From SXOA01 sp051004015 (GTDB taxonomy: Bacteria > Planctomycetota > Planctomycetia > Pirellulales > Pirellulaceae): DNA of 6,527 bases. Both the position numbers and the translations under genes were made by a program. The DNA lies in NCBI GenBank assembly GCA_051004015.1, contig JBPCKT010000043.1, positions 1-6,527 of the forward strand, in the 5' to 3' direction. Within the stretch, counting starts at the first letter, position 1. Each line of letters starts with the position of its first letter. Below the pieces are notes generated by a model, which ran no database searches, was not told the origin of the DNA, and saw nothing but the letters and a program-made list of their open reading frames with translations. Below are positions 1 through 6,436 of this stretch, in pieces.

Positions 1-2
1 CG

Positions 3-83
3 ACCGGCTCCGCCGCTCGCAAAAAGTCCAAATCCGCAGCAGAAAACCCCACCCCAGAGGTGGCCGCCGCTTGCGAATCGTAA
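3..83 (+). CDS. Possible C-terminal tail of a plus-strand gene cut by the window edge
   Basis: Reading from base 3, the plus strand gives 26 sense codons and then TAA at 81-83. The peptide is rich in Ala, Lys, Ser and Glu (ARKKSKSAAENPTPEVAAA), which resembles the disordered hydrophilic tail of many bacterial proteins. Nothing upstream is visible, so the function cannot be named. If real, the gene converges on the superoxide dismutase gene. All other frames here are also open in places, and one minus-strand frame gives an equally plausible peptide but has no obvious start codon. The call is therefore weak. Confidence 0.3.
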   Translation, partial: TGSAARKKSKSAAENPTPEVAAACES

Positions 84-112
84 CACCTTCAGCGATTATT
101 CAACTTTATCCC

Positions 113-132
113 CGGCTGGTATCAACCGGCCG
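113..132. terminator. Hairpin in the convergent spacer, possible bidirectional transcription stop
   Basis: CGGCTGGT and ACCGGCCG flank the loop ATCA, giving an 8-bp stem with one G·T pair. It sits between the possible plus-strand gene end (83) and the sod stop (207), where convergent transcripts would end. Neither side has a T-run, so it is not a canonical intrinsic terminator. The role is inferred from position only. Confidence 0.3.
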
Positions 133-189
133 ATGAGTGGGCGGAATTAACCTGCCGACTGACAGATGGCGGCTGGGTGATGAGGTGAT

Positions 190-206
190 GGCAGGCAGAG
201 CCTGCC
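190..206 (-). terminator. Perfect 7-bp hairpin directly after the sod stop codon
   Basis: GGCAGGC, loop AGA, GCCTGCC is a perfect inverted repeat starting one base beyond the sod TAG. Placement suggests a transcript-end or mRNA-stabilising hairpin for sod. No T-run follows on the minus strand (ATCACC follows), so Rho-independent termination would be atypical. The stem resembles the hairpin at 848-868, also built on GGCAGGC and a three-base loop. Confidence 0.4.
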
Positions 207-818
207 CTACTTCTTGCTCGCTTCCGCGAAGCGGCGGGCGACTTCTTTCCAGTTGACGACGTTCCAGAAGGCGGCGATGTAGTCGGGCCGGCGGTTCTGG
301 TAGTTGAGGTAGTAGGCATGCTCCCACACGTCCATGCCGAGGACCGGAGTGCGGCCTTCCATCAGCGGGCTGTCCTGGTTCGGGGTGCTTTCCACCGTCA
401 GCTTTCCGCCGGAGAAGGAGAGCCAGGCCCAGCCGCTGCCGAAGCGGGTCGTGCCGGCTTTGGCGAACTGTTCCTTGAACTGGTCAAAGCTGCCGCAGGC
501 GGCGTTGATGGCCGCGGCCAGGTCGCCGGTGGGTGCGCCGCCCGCGCCGGGGCCCATGACGGTCCAGAAGAGCGTGTGGTTGGCGTGCCCGCCGCCGTTG
601 TTGCGGACGACCGGGCGGATGTTCTCCGGCACCTTCGAGAGGTCGGCAATCAGCTTCTCCACGGGCAGCTTGTCGAACTCGGTGTTCGCGATGGCGTTGT
701 TGACGTTGGTGATGTACGCCTGGTGGTGCTTGCCGTGATGGATCTCCATCGTCCGGGCGTCGATGTGCGGCTCGAGGGCGTTGGCGGGATAGGGGAGGGG
801 GGGAAGGGTATAGGGCAT
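207..818 (-). CDS. sodA: Superoxide dismutase, Mn-type of the Fe/Mn family
   Basis: This 203-aa protein converts superoxide to oxygen and hydrogen peroxide. Length and sequence fit the Fe/Mn family end to end. The N-terminal helical-hairpin domain opens with YTLPPLPYPANALEPHID, and the C-terminal alpha/beta domain has the signature DVWEHAYY. Metal ligands by alignment with E. coli SodA (Met counted) are His27, His81, Asp163 and His167. His31 and Tyr35 line the substrate channel. Gly77 followed by HANHTLFW, together with Gln148 in TPNQDSPL, is the manganese-type arrangement; iron enzymes carry the second-shell Gln in the N-terminal half. Metal use still cannot be proven, because cambialistic members exist. 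There is no signal peptide, so it should be cytosolic. The ATG start is supported by a GGAG six bases upstream. It lies 71 nt downstream of ccsBA on the same strand, and may be co-transcribed with it or have its own promoter. Confidence 0.97.
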   Translation of the reverse strand: MPYTLPPLPYPANALEPHIDARTMEIHHGKHHQAYITNVNNAIANTEFDKLPVEKLIADLSKVPENIRPVVRNNGGGHANHTLFWTVMGPGAGGAPTGDLAAAINAACGSFDQFKEQFAKAGTTRFGSGWAWLSFSGGKLTVESTPNQDSPLMEGRTPVLGMDVWEHAYYLNYQNRRPDYIAAFWNVVNWKEVARRFAEASKK

Positions 819-824
819 GGGATA

Positions 825-828
825 CTCC
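825..828 (-). promoter_or_regulatory. Ribosome binding site of sod
   Basis: The minus strand reads GCGGAGTATCCCATG. GGAG is six bases before the ATG, which fixes the sod start and agrees with the family's N-terminus. Confidence 0.75.
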
Positions 829-847
829 GCTTGGCAAGATGGTGTTA

Positions 848-868
848 GGGCAGGCTGGAAGCCTACCC
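848..868. repeat. Intergenic hairpin between ccsBA and sod
   Basis: The plus strand reads GGGCAGGCT, loop GGA, AGCCTACCC: five perfect inner pairs, one mismatch, then three more pairs. It is non-coding, between the ccsBA stop and the sod ribosome binding site. It shares the GGCAGGC half-stem with the hairpin at 190-206 and the three-base loop with the other intergenic hairpins. It may be a dispersed intergenic repeat, or a structure that partly separates ccsBA and sod expression. Confidence 0.5.
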
Positions 869-874
869 CCGAGC

Positions 875-895
875 ACGCAAGCTGGCAGCTTACGC
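875..895 (-). terminator. Hairpin overlapping the ccsBA stop codon
   Basis: On the minus strand GCGTAAGCT, loop GCC, AGCTTGCGT forms a 9-bp stem (with two G·T pairs) that includes the TAA stop of ccsBA. The inner AAGCT/AGCTT is perfect. No T-run follows, so it is more likely a 3'-end stabiliser or weak attenuator than a strong terminator. It stands in tandem with the hairpin at 848-868. Confidence 0.4.
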
Positions 896-3800
896 TACGG
901 GGACTTTCTCCCGTTCCTCACCGGCAGCATAGCTCCACCACCACTTTGTCAGCAAGAGGCCAACGCCCCCGATCACGATGATGAGCAGATGCACGAGGAC
1001 CACGCCGCACAGGATCTGCACCAGCTCCTTGTTGAAGCCGTAGCTGTGCAGGCCGATGCCGAGTTGGTTGACGCCGAACCAGGACCAGGCGGTGACAATG
1101 TTGCCGCCGATGGCCAGGATGGCGAGCCCCCGTTCTTTCACCAGGCCTCCCCAGCGGGCATGGAGGACCACCGCATTCCACAGCACGATGATCAGGGCCC
1201 CGTTCTCCTTCGGGTCCCAGCCCCAGAAGCGGCCCCACGAATCGTCCGCCCACAAGCCCCCCAGCACCGTCCCCACAAAGCTGAACAGGATGGCGAAGCA
1301 GACGATGCCGTACACAATCTTCCCGATTGCCTTGAACAACCAGTCCGGCCGCTGCATGGCGGCAACTTGTTGGATGCGTTGCCCTGAGCGTGTGGCAGCC
1401 GTATGCACGGCGGCGACACCAAAGCAGCCCAGCTCGGCGATCACATACAGGATGCCCGCGATGCCGGCCGCAAAGGTGGCGGCGTAGCCGAGCGTGATGC
1501 AGACGACGTGCGTCGCCAGCCAGAACTGCGTATCGAGCACCGCGGCGAGCTGCGGCATGGTTTCTCCGTCCTGGGCCAGCAGGTAGGCGATGAAGAGCGT
1601 CGCAAAGCCGGACACACCTGCCAGGATGTTGCCGATTCCCAGTCGGTAAATCAGCTCAATCACCACCCCGAAAATCACTCCCGCCCAGCCGATGAAAATG
1701 GCGGACGAGTAGAGCGTGGTCACCGGTGGACGCCCGGAGATGTACATTCGCAGGCCCAGCGCCAGCGTGTGAATGAGAAGCGTCAGGACCACCAGAGTGA
1801 AGGCGGTCCAGTTGAGCGGCATCCGCAGCCGGGGAATCAGAATCCAGACGGGAATGGCCGCCACGGCAACCAGGAACGCCAGGGCATAGGGGAACATTCC
1901 CATGAAGAACGGCGAGACGCCGTTGAAGCGAGTCTCCAGATTCACCTTGAACGCGGAGTAGTCCTCGGGCGGTCGCTTGCTCAGTTCGGCCTGGTATTTT
2001 TGCAGCGAGGTATTGAACTGCTCCGCATCGCCGGCACGGTAACCTTCCAGCATCCGATAGAAGTGCGAGGTCGGCGGGTCGGGCTCCTCGGCGGGGAAGT
2101 CCAAATCGGGCCGCTTCTTGCGGAGCTCGCTGAACATCTGGGCTTTCTGTACGTCCCGCATGGCGATGGGGTACGGCTGCCAGCGGTCTTTGCGGGCTTC
2201 GCTTTCGGCCATGGCCACCGGGTGTACCGGCTTGTCGTCGCGAATGGCGTCGATCCGCTGGTTGACGCGCTGGAACACCGCTTGCCAGCGCTCCTGAAGC
2301 GTCGGGTCCTGGTTCACTTCCTCTTCGGTGGGGAGCGGCGGGAGCATGATCACCTCGAAGGATTCCACCAGCTTGCGGTAGCTCTCCAGCCGGTCGGCCA
2401 GCTTGAGGAGCTGCGCCTGATAGTCGCTGACAGGCTCCTTTTTGCGGCGAAGAGCGGCAGCGGCTTCGGCTTCCTTGACGAAGGTGTTGTACTTGCTGCG
2501 TTCGAACTCCTTCATTAACGCGGCGAGGTCCGCATCCTCTTTGGGGGGATTTTCCAGGCGGAACAGCACCGCCAGCGGATTGCCGCCGATTTCTTCGATC
2601 GAGTAGCACCAGTCACCGGGGCGTTCTTCCAGGCCGAGTGTTTCCACCACTTCGCGGCTTTCAATCTTGAACAGCTTGTACTTCTTGGCGGCGGGAGAGG
2701 CAGTAATCGTGTCCAGCAGCCATTCCACGGCAGCGGTCCGCTTGCCGTCGCCGTTCTTCACCCGCTCGTAAAAGCTGCCGGACATGGTCCGCGCGCTGTT
2801 GCGAGCCACCGTATCCATCGGCTTGACGCGGCCGTCGTCCAGCACCGGCAGACGGCTGAAGGCGGCGAGGTTCATGTCCTTGTTCGTGAACTTTGGAGGC
2901 GACATCCAATAGCTGAGCCAGACGCCGCATAACATCGTTCCGATTGCGCCACCAATTAACAGGTCTATCAATCGGAATACGTCAGATCGCAGCGTCTCTC
3001 GTAAAAAGCGAGATACCGTGATGAGAAAGTGCGAGACTAAGCCAATCGCCACAATCATGCAGGCCACGTAGGGAATCATCCAGCCGGTGTTGGTGACCAC
3101 GCTGAGGATGGTGTAGTCCTTCGTCTGGCTGAGCGACCCAAAGCCGCTCTGATAGAACGTCTCGCCCGCGAAGCGGAGCGGGTTGTTCATCCAGATATGC
3201 ACGGAACGGTCCGTGTTGCGAGTGGGGTCCACTAGATGCACGTCCGAGGAAAAGTTCTTGGTGATCGTGCTGGCGGCGAACTTGTCGCCGCGGGCGTCCA
3301 CGAGGCGGAGAGAATACGGCCGGTAGCTCCGCTGGAACCGGAGAGAGACCCCGTATTTCTTGCCATCCGCCGTAACCACGTCCTCCTGCGGCTCCGTGAA
3401 GCCGGCGGAGCTGGTATGCGTGGTAACCTTCTGAGATAGGGCATACGTGCCCAAGTCAGTACCCTTCTCTTTGGTCAGGAATTTCACGTACATCGCCCCT
3501 TCATCGACCGGGGCGTCGCTGTCGGTCCCCTTGGAGGCAGGCAAATCCACCAGGGCAATCTTGCTGTCAAATGCGGCCCCCTTCGTGTAAGGCAGCTTGT
3601 CTTTGCTCTTGGCGCGGCGGAGCGTGGAGTTGGTGAAGTAATTGACGACCTGCACTTCGAACGGCAGACGCTCGTCTTGAATCGGGGTCGCGGTCTCGGC
3701 GCTCCTGAGCAGGTGCTTGCGGGGAATGGCGATGACCTCGTCCTGACCGTCCGCGAGCTTGCGCGTGATGGCGAGCTCGGTGTTGCGGACGTCGTAGACG

Positions 3801-4723
3801 TAGTTCACGACCTGCCCTTCCGCCATGCGGGCCTGGTTCTCCACCGCGTAAAGCGAGACAAACAGCTCGCCGAACATCATCAGGGCGATGCCGGCGTGAA
3901 TCACCACAATGCCGCCGCGCTGCTTGAAGACCAGGATGCAGCCGATCAGGAGGGGAATCGTCCCCAGGATTCCCATCATCAATTGCCAGACGATGCGGAG
4001 CCCTTCGTCGGGAACGCGGATGCCCGTGTAGATGAGGAAACACCACAGAGCCGCCAGGATCACCAGCACGCCCGCGCACAGGCCGAAGATAATCCTTTGC
4101 TGCTGCGTGCCGCGCTGAAAATCCCAGACGGTCGGAGCCCAACTGGCCAGCGCCGCCCCGCCGCCGATGACGCCGGCCATGACCAGGAACAGCAAGCCGA
4201 TCCACATCTGCCCCCAGGTGAAGAACGGCACCCCTTGCAGACCCTGCGAGTTGTGGCCGCTGGCGATGACGAGGAACGTGATGAGCACACCTAGCGAGGT
4301 CATTCCCAGCCCGAGGAGCAGACGGGTGCCCGAGGCCTGCACCTTGAACCGCCACAGGTGCGCGGCCAGCAGGTTCAGCATCATCATCAGCCCGACGGAC
4401 ATGCCGCCGGGGGCGTAGAACTTGCCCGGCAAGTTGTGCAAAAACGCGGGAAAAAACTGGGCTGGAAAGACGTACTTGAACGAGACTTCCATGAAGAACG
4501 AGCGGAAGTAGCGGTCCACCACTTGCCAGATGTCCGCATCCGCCTGAGCCGTCGTCCCGACCCAGATCACGAAGATGCCCAGCAGAAACAAGATCACCGT
4601 CAATTGCAGGGAGGCCATGTCCTGGAGGATCCAGGAGAAGACTCTCTCCACGGTGATGGCTTGCTCGCGCCGCTGGGCGGTGCGGGGCAGAGCCTGGTCG
4701 GTAGGTAACGCGGTAACGGACAT
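890..4723 (-). CDS. ccsBA: Fused ResB/CcsA (CcsBA) cytochrome c synthetase, System II
   Basis: This 1277-aa membrane protein should export haem and ligate it to CXXCH apocytochromes c outside the cytoplasmic membrane. Residues 1-605 are ResB-like: a hydrophobic segment at 41-56, a cluster of about six more between 108 and 292, a large soluble domain (about 293-545), then two helices (547-567, 582-603). His122, in a membrane segment reading LNLLAAHLWRF, is the likely first transmembrane haem-ligand histidine. Residues 604-940 are soluble, opening with LPVLDDGRVKPMDTVARN and including a charged, probably coiled helical stretch (725-790). Residues 942-1257 are the CcsA part: about nine helices and the tryptophan-rich WWD haem site at 1157-1174 (Trp1158, 1163, 1167, 1169, then DPKEN). 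His1072 (ATHVVCITLGY) and His1226 (GIGLHSYGF) match the external haem-ligand pair, and His1188 (VVLHARW) the second transmembrane one. The ATG at 4723 has GGAG six bases upstream. A GTG 12 codons earlier lies inside a hairpin and is rejected. It is longer than the roughly 900-1100 aa I recall for fused CcsBA. Confidence 0.95.
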   Translation of the reverse strand: MSVTALPTDQALPRTAQRREQAITVERVFSWILQDMASLQLTVILFLLGIFVIWVGTTAQADADIWQVVDRYFRSFFMEVSFKYVFPAQFFPAFLHNLPGKFYAPGGMSVGLMMMLNLLAAHLWRFKVQASGTRLLLGLGMTSLGVLITFLVIASGHNSQGLQGVPFFTWGQMWIGLLFLVMAGVIGGGAALASWAPTVWDFQRGTQQQRIIFGLCAGVLVILAALWCFLIYTGIRVPDEGLRIVWQLMMGILGTIPLLIGCILVFKQRGGIVVIHAGIALMMFGELFVSLYAVENQARMAEGQVVNYVYDVRNTELAITRKLADGQDEVIAIPRKHLLRSAETATPIQDERLPFEVQVVNYFTNSTLRRAKSKDKLPYTKGAAFDSKIALVDLPASKGTDSDAPVDEGAMYVKFLTKEKGTDLGTYALSQKVTTHTSSAGFTEPQEDVVTADGKKYGVSLRFQRSYRPYSLRLVDARGDKFAASTITKNFSSDVHLVDPTRNTDRSVHIWMNNPLRFAGETFYQSGFGSLSQTKDYTILSVVTNTGWMIPYVACMIVAIGLVSHFLITVSRFLRETLRSDVFRLIDLLIGGAIGTMLCGVWLSYWMSPPKFTNKDMNLAAFSRLPVLDDGRVKPMDTVARNSARTMSGSFYERVKNGDGKRTAAVEWLLDTITASPAAKKYKLFKIESREVVETLGLEERPGDWCYSIEEIGGNPLAVLFRLENPPKEDADLAALMKEFERSKYNTFVKEAEAAAALRRKKEPVSDYQAQLLKLADRLESYRKLVESFEVIMLPPLPTEEEVNQDPTLQERWQAVFQRVNQRIDAIRDDKPVHPVAMAESEARKDRWQPYPIAMRDVQKAQMFSELRKKRPDLDFPAEEPDPPTSHFYRMLEGYRAGDAEQFNTSLQKYQAELSKRPPEDYSAFKVNLETRFNGVSPFFMGMFPYALAFLVAVAAIPVWILIPRLRMPLNWTAFTLVVLTLLIHTLALGLRMYISGRPPVTTLYSSAIFIGWAGVIFGVVIELIYRLGIGNILAGVSGFATLFIAYLLAQDGETMPQLAAVLDTQFWLATHVVCITLGYAATFAAGIAGILYVIAELGCFGVAAVHTAATRSGQRIQQVAAMQRPDWLFKAIGKIVYGIVCFAILFSFVGTVLGGLWADDSWGRFWGWDPKENGALIIVLWNAVVLHARWGGLVKERGLAILAIGGNIVTAWSWFGVNQLGIGLHSYGFNKELVQILCGVVLVHLLIIVIGGVGLLLTKWWWSYAAGEEREKVPVA

Positions 4724-4729
4724 TTCCAA

Positions 4730-4733
4730 CTCC
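4730..4733 (-). promoter_or_regulatory. Ribosome binding site that fixes the ccsBA start
   Basis: The minus strand reads CCCGGAGTTGGAAATG. GGAG lies six bases before the ATG at 4723, the same spacing as for sod. The longer frame from GTG at 4759 would put this site inside coding sequence and the start codon in a hairpin arm, so the ATG at 4723 is preferred. Confidence 0.75.
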
Positions 4734-4745
4734 GGGACTTTTTTT

Positions 4746-4801
4746 AGTAGCCTGCACACTCCGTGTGCAGGCCGGTCCGCTCACGGAGTGAGCGGACTAC
4801 T
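4746..4801. repeat. Tandem pair of perfect 10-bp hairpins with complementary centres
   Basis: Hairpin 1 (4750-4772) is GCCTGCACAC, loop TCC, GTGTGCAGGC. Hairpin 2 (4775-4797) is GTCCGCTCAC, loop GGA, GTGAGCGGAC. Both stems are perfect. The centre of the first (CACTCCGTG) is the exact reverse complement of the centre of the second (CACGGAGTG), so the loops could pair. AGTA (4746-4749) and TACT (4798-4801) are also complementary and close the unit. It fills most of the 77-nt gap and touches the stop codon of the upstream gene. An A-run, not a T-run, follows on the minus strand, so it is not a canonical terminator. It is likely a dispersed intergenic repeat or an RNA processing or attenuation site. 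Confidence 0.7.
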
Positions 4802-5901
4802 TATTCCATCTTGAGCGACTTCACAAACTCTTCAAAATTCTTCTTCTGCTCCAGGGCCGGCTTGACCGGGCCTTTGAGCTTGATGAACCAGTTAGTGCGG
4901 CCGGAGGGAGCGATCACGCCGATAATGGCTTGTTGCTTTTCTCCCGGCGGGCCGACGATTTCGATCTGGCCGGCTTTCAGGCCAAAAACCTCCGTCGTGC
5001 CAAGGGCCGACGCCAATTCTTGCTCGTCAATAGGCTCCAACCCCACCTGTCCCCGCCAGCGATTGATGTTGTCCGCCAAGGCACCCCCGGCCGAGCTGAC
5101 GGAAATCTCCACGGCGTCTTTGGGGTCGCCAACGACAAACCGCGAAATCTGGAACTGCCCGGGGGGAGTCTCTTTCCACCCTTCGGGAAGCGTGAATTTG
5201 ATCTCCGGCTGCTCCGGCTCTTCGCCGCGCATCCGCGCCAGCTCCTCCAGCTCTTCCATCGTCCGGGTGTACACATCCCCCTGGCTCGGCGTGCCGTCGA
5301 GGTAGGCGGAGAGATCGACCAGGGTAATGTCCTGTGGTCCGGCTTGAAGTTTTGACGTTTGCTTGTCCAGCTCAGAAGCATCGATAGGTTTCAGCCCGAC
5401 TTCCGCACGCCAGCGATTCACATTCGCCAGCACATACTGCTTCTCGTCGCCATCGCGCATCGGCAACTGGGTGACAGTCAGTTCCAGTGGCGTCTCGCTG
5501 GTCCCCATCTGAATCGTGGCGAACCGCATTGATGTCCCTTCCTGCTGCTTCCACCCTTCGGGAAGGGTCCAGGTCGGGGGCTCGCCAGCACGGCTGAATT
5601 TGACCGATTTGAGGAAGGTCTTCAGCAACTCCATCCGCGGCGCGACCAATTCATCCGGGCCGGAAACCTTGAAAAACCAGCCGTTGGGGCGGGCGAGGGC
5701 GATTCCCCCGATCACCCGCTGCCTGGGGCGCTGGGCGATGTAGGTGGCGATGGCCTCTTTCTTCCGGGCCGCCGGTGAGATGACGCTTTGAGCCCAAGAA
5801 AGCCCAAAATGCAGCCCCAGGCAGAGCAGGAACATGAAGAGCCACGTGCCGAGCCGCACCCCCCAGCGGAGGAGGGACGCTCTGGGTAAAGTTTCAGCCA
5901 T
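4801..5901 (-). CDS. Membrane-anchored extracytoplasmic protein with a duplicated LPEGW/NRWR module; function unknown
   Basis: The protein has 366 aa. After a short basic N-terminus (Arg7, Arg12, Arg16) comes one hydrophobic segment at about 17-37 (LFMFLLCLGLHFGLSW), so it is probably anchored with its body outside the cytoplasm. I recognise no enzyme. The rest consists of two kinds of module, each present twice. Module A is at 111-188 and 236-315: a start like (W/F)TLPEGWK, a beta-rich stretch, then N(V/I)NRWR..VGL.PID..EL. Module B is at 64-102 and 326-366: an Ile-Gly start, a GWFFK or NWFIK strand, GP, then a helix ending F(L/V)KS(V/L)K. The order is B-A-A'-B', with an acidic, probably helical linker (about 205-232) between the A copies. 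No Cys pair, CXXCH or catalytic motif is visible. The ATG at 5901 is chosen because the anchor follows at once; the frame stays open upstream, but that part does not look like protein. No Shine-Dalgarno sequence is visible. It lies 77 nt upstream of ccsBA, which suggests but does not prove a link to cytochrome c maturation. Confidence 0.85.
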   Translation of the reverse strand: MAETLPRASLLRWGVRLGTWLFMFLLCLGLHFGLSWAQSVISPAARKKEAIATYIAQRPRQRVIGGIALARPNGWFFKVSGPDELVAPRMELLKTFLKSVKFSRAGEPPTWTLPEGWKQQEGTSMRFATIQMGTSETPLELTVTQLPMRDGDEKQYVLANVNRWRAEVGLKPIDASELDKQTSKLQAGPQDITLVDLSAYLDGTPSQGDVYTRTMEELEELARMRGEEPEQPEIKFTLPEGWKETPPGQFQISRFVVGDPKDAVEISVSSAGGALADNINRWRGQVGLEPIDEQELASALGTTEVFGLKAGQIEIVGPPGEKQQAIIGVIAPSGRTNWFIKLKGPVKPALEQKKNFEEFVKSLKME

Positions 5902-6010
5902 AACGAAAGGAAGACCCAGGTGGGGCCTTGGGAGGAAGCGGCCAAGGTGGGAGTGGAGCCGCTGGAGTGGAGGAATAGGGAGCGAAAACGTCTTGCGATG
6001 TCTCTTCCTG

Positions 6011-6040
6011 ATTATAGCGCCCCAGCGACCGATTGGTACA
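6011..6040 (-). promoter_or_regulatory. Candidate promoter of the 366-aa protein gene
   Basis: The minus strand carries a perfect TATAAT at 6016-6011, about 110 nt upstream of the ATG at 5901, and notable in GC-rich DNA. The -35 side is poor: TGTACC at 6040-6035 gives 18-bp spacing but matches TTGACA at only three positions. A better TTGCCT (6045-6040) is 23 bp away, which is too far. Transcription from here would leave an untranslated leader of roughly 100 nt and could serve the whole cluster. Confidence 0.4.
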
Positions 6041-6114
6041 GGCAACAGCCACGGGGCAGAGGGTAGGAGGCCAAATCGAGGGGACTGACGTGGGTAACGC
6101 ATTTTGTTGATAAG

Positions 6115-6128
6115 TCCCCTTTCGGGGG
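6115..6128 (-). other. Small GNRA-capped hairpin
   Basis: On the minus strand CCCC-GAAA-GGGG forms four G-C pairs closed by a GNRA tetraloop, with a possible fifth G·T pair. It lies upstream of the TATAAT, so it would be in RNA only if a second, more distant promoter exists, or if it is read from the plus strand, where the loop is TTTC. Read that way it is followed by GTTTGATT, a weak T-rich tail. No specific role is assigned. Confidence 0.35.
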
Positions 6129-6130
6129 GT

Positions 6131-6273
6131 TTGATTCGCTTGATTCCTAGTCTTCGCTGCGAAACACTTACGAAAATAAGCCCCCCCGCAAGTTGCAATC
6201 GCCATTGGATTTGCGCCGCTGTGCCAGTACGTAAAGTTGATTCACGCGGCACGAAAATGGCCACTTTTGATTC
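6131..6273 (+). repeat. Four copies of TTGATTC in 143 bases
   Basis: Exact TTGATTC occurs at 6131-6137, 6140-6146, 6238-6244 and 6267-6273, all in the same orientation. I saw no other copies in the window. The first two are separated by only two bases, and the last forms part of the palindrome at 6265-6280. This could be a set of binding sites for a regulator of a flanking gene, or simply AT-rich intergenic sequence. Confidence 0.4.
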
Positions 6274-6280
6274 ATCAAAA
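6265..6280. promoter_or_regulatory. 16-bp palindrome, candidate operator
   Basis: TTTTGAT-TC-ATCAAAA is a perfect inverted repeat with 7-base arms and a 2-base centre. The size and near-zero spacer fit a site for a dimeric helix-turn-helix regulator better than an RNA hairpin, since a 2-base loop cannot close without opening pairs. It lies in a probably divergent spacer, about 360 nt from the 366-aa protein start and about 220 nt from the ATG at 6504. No regulator gene is in the window. Confidence 0.4.
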
Positions 6281-6436
6281 AAGGCGGACGTGATAAGGTG
6301 TTTTTCAATCGCTTTTGGAGACCGTAATCCCTTTCGCTGCCGGCGCGCACCGCCAAGCGGATGGTGCTTCGCCCCCGGGAAAAAAGCAACGACCAAATTG
6401 CCAAAGCGCAGCCTTCGGCCGCAACCAAAGAAGAAA

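Noticed and set aside
1403..2518. A 371-codon open frame on the plus strand opposite ccsBA.
   Set aside because: It is antisense to a well-supported protein. Its translation is His, Gln, Gly and Arg-rich, as expected for the mirror of GC-rich coding DNA.
4739..4745. T7 run beside the hairpin pair, suggesting an intrinsic terminator.
   Set aside because: The T-run is on the plus strand and precedes the hairpins. For minus-strand transcripts it is an A-run after the hairpin, so the geometry is wrong in both directions.
3567..4784. A 405-codon minus-strand frame overlapping the N-terminal half of ccsBA in another phase.
   Set aside because: It is Arg, His, Ala and Gly-rich with no membrane pattern, while the overlapping frame is a clear ResB domain.
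6221..6252. GTGCC ... GGCAC arms that might close a larger hairpin or mark an element end.
   Set aside because: Only five bases pair across a 22-base gap with nothing continuing outward; this is expected by chance.
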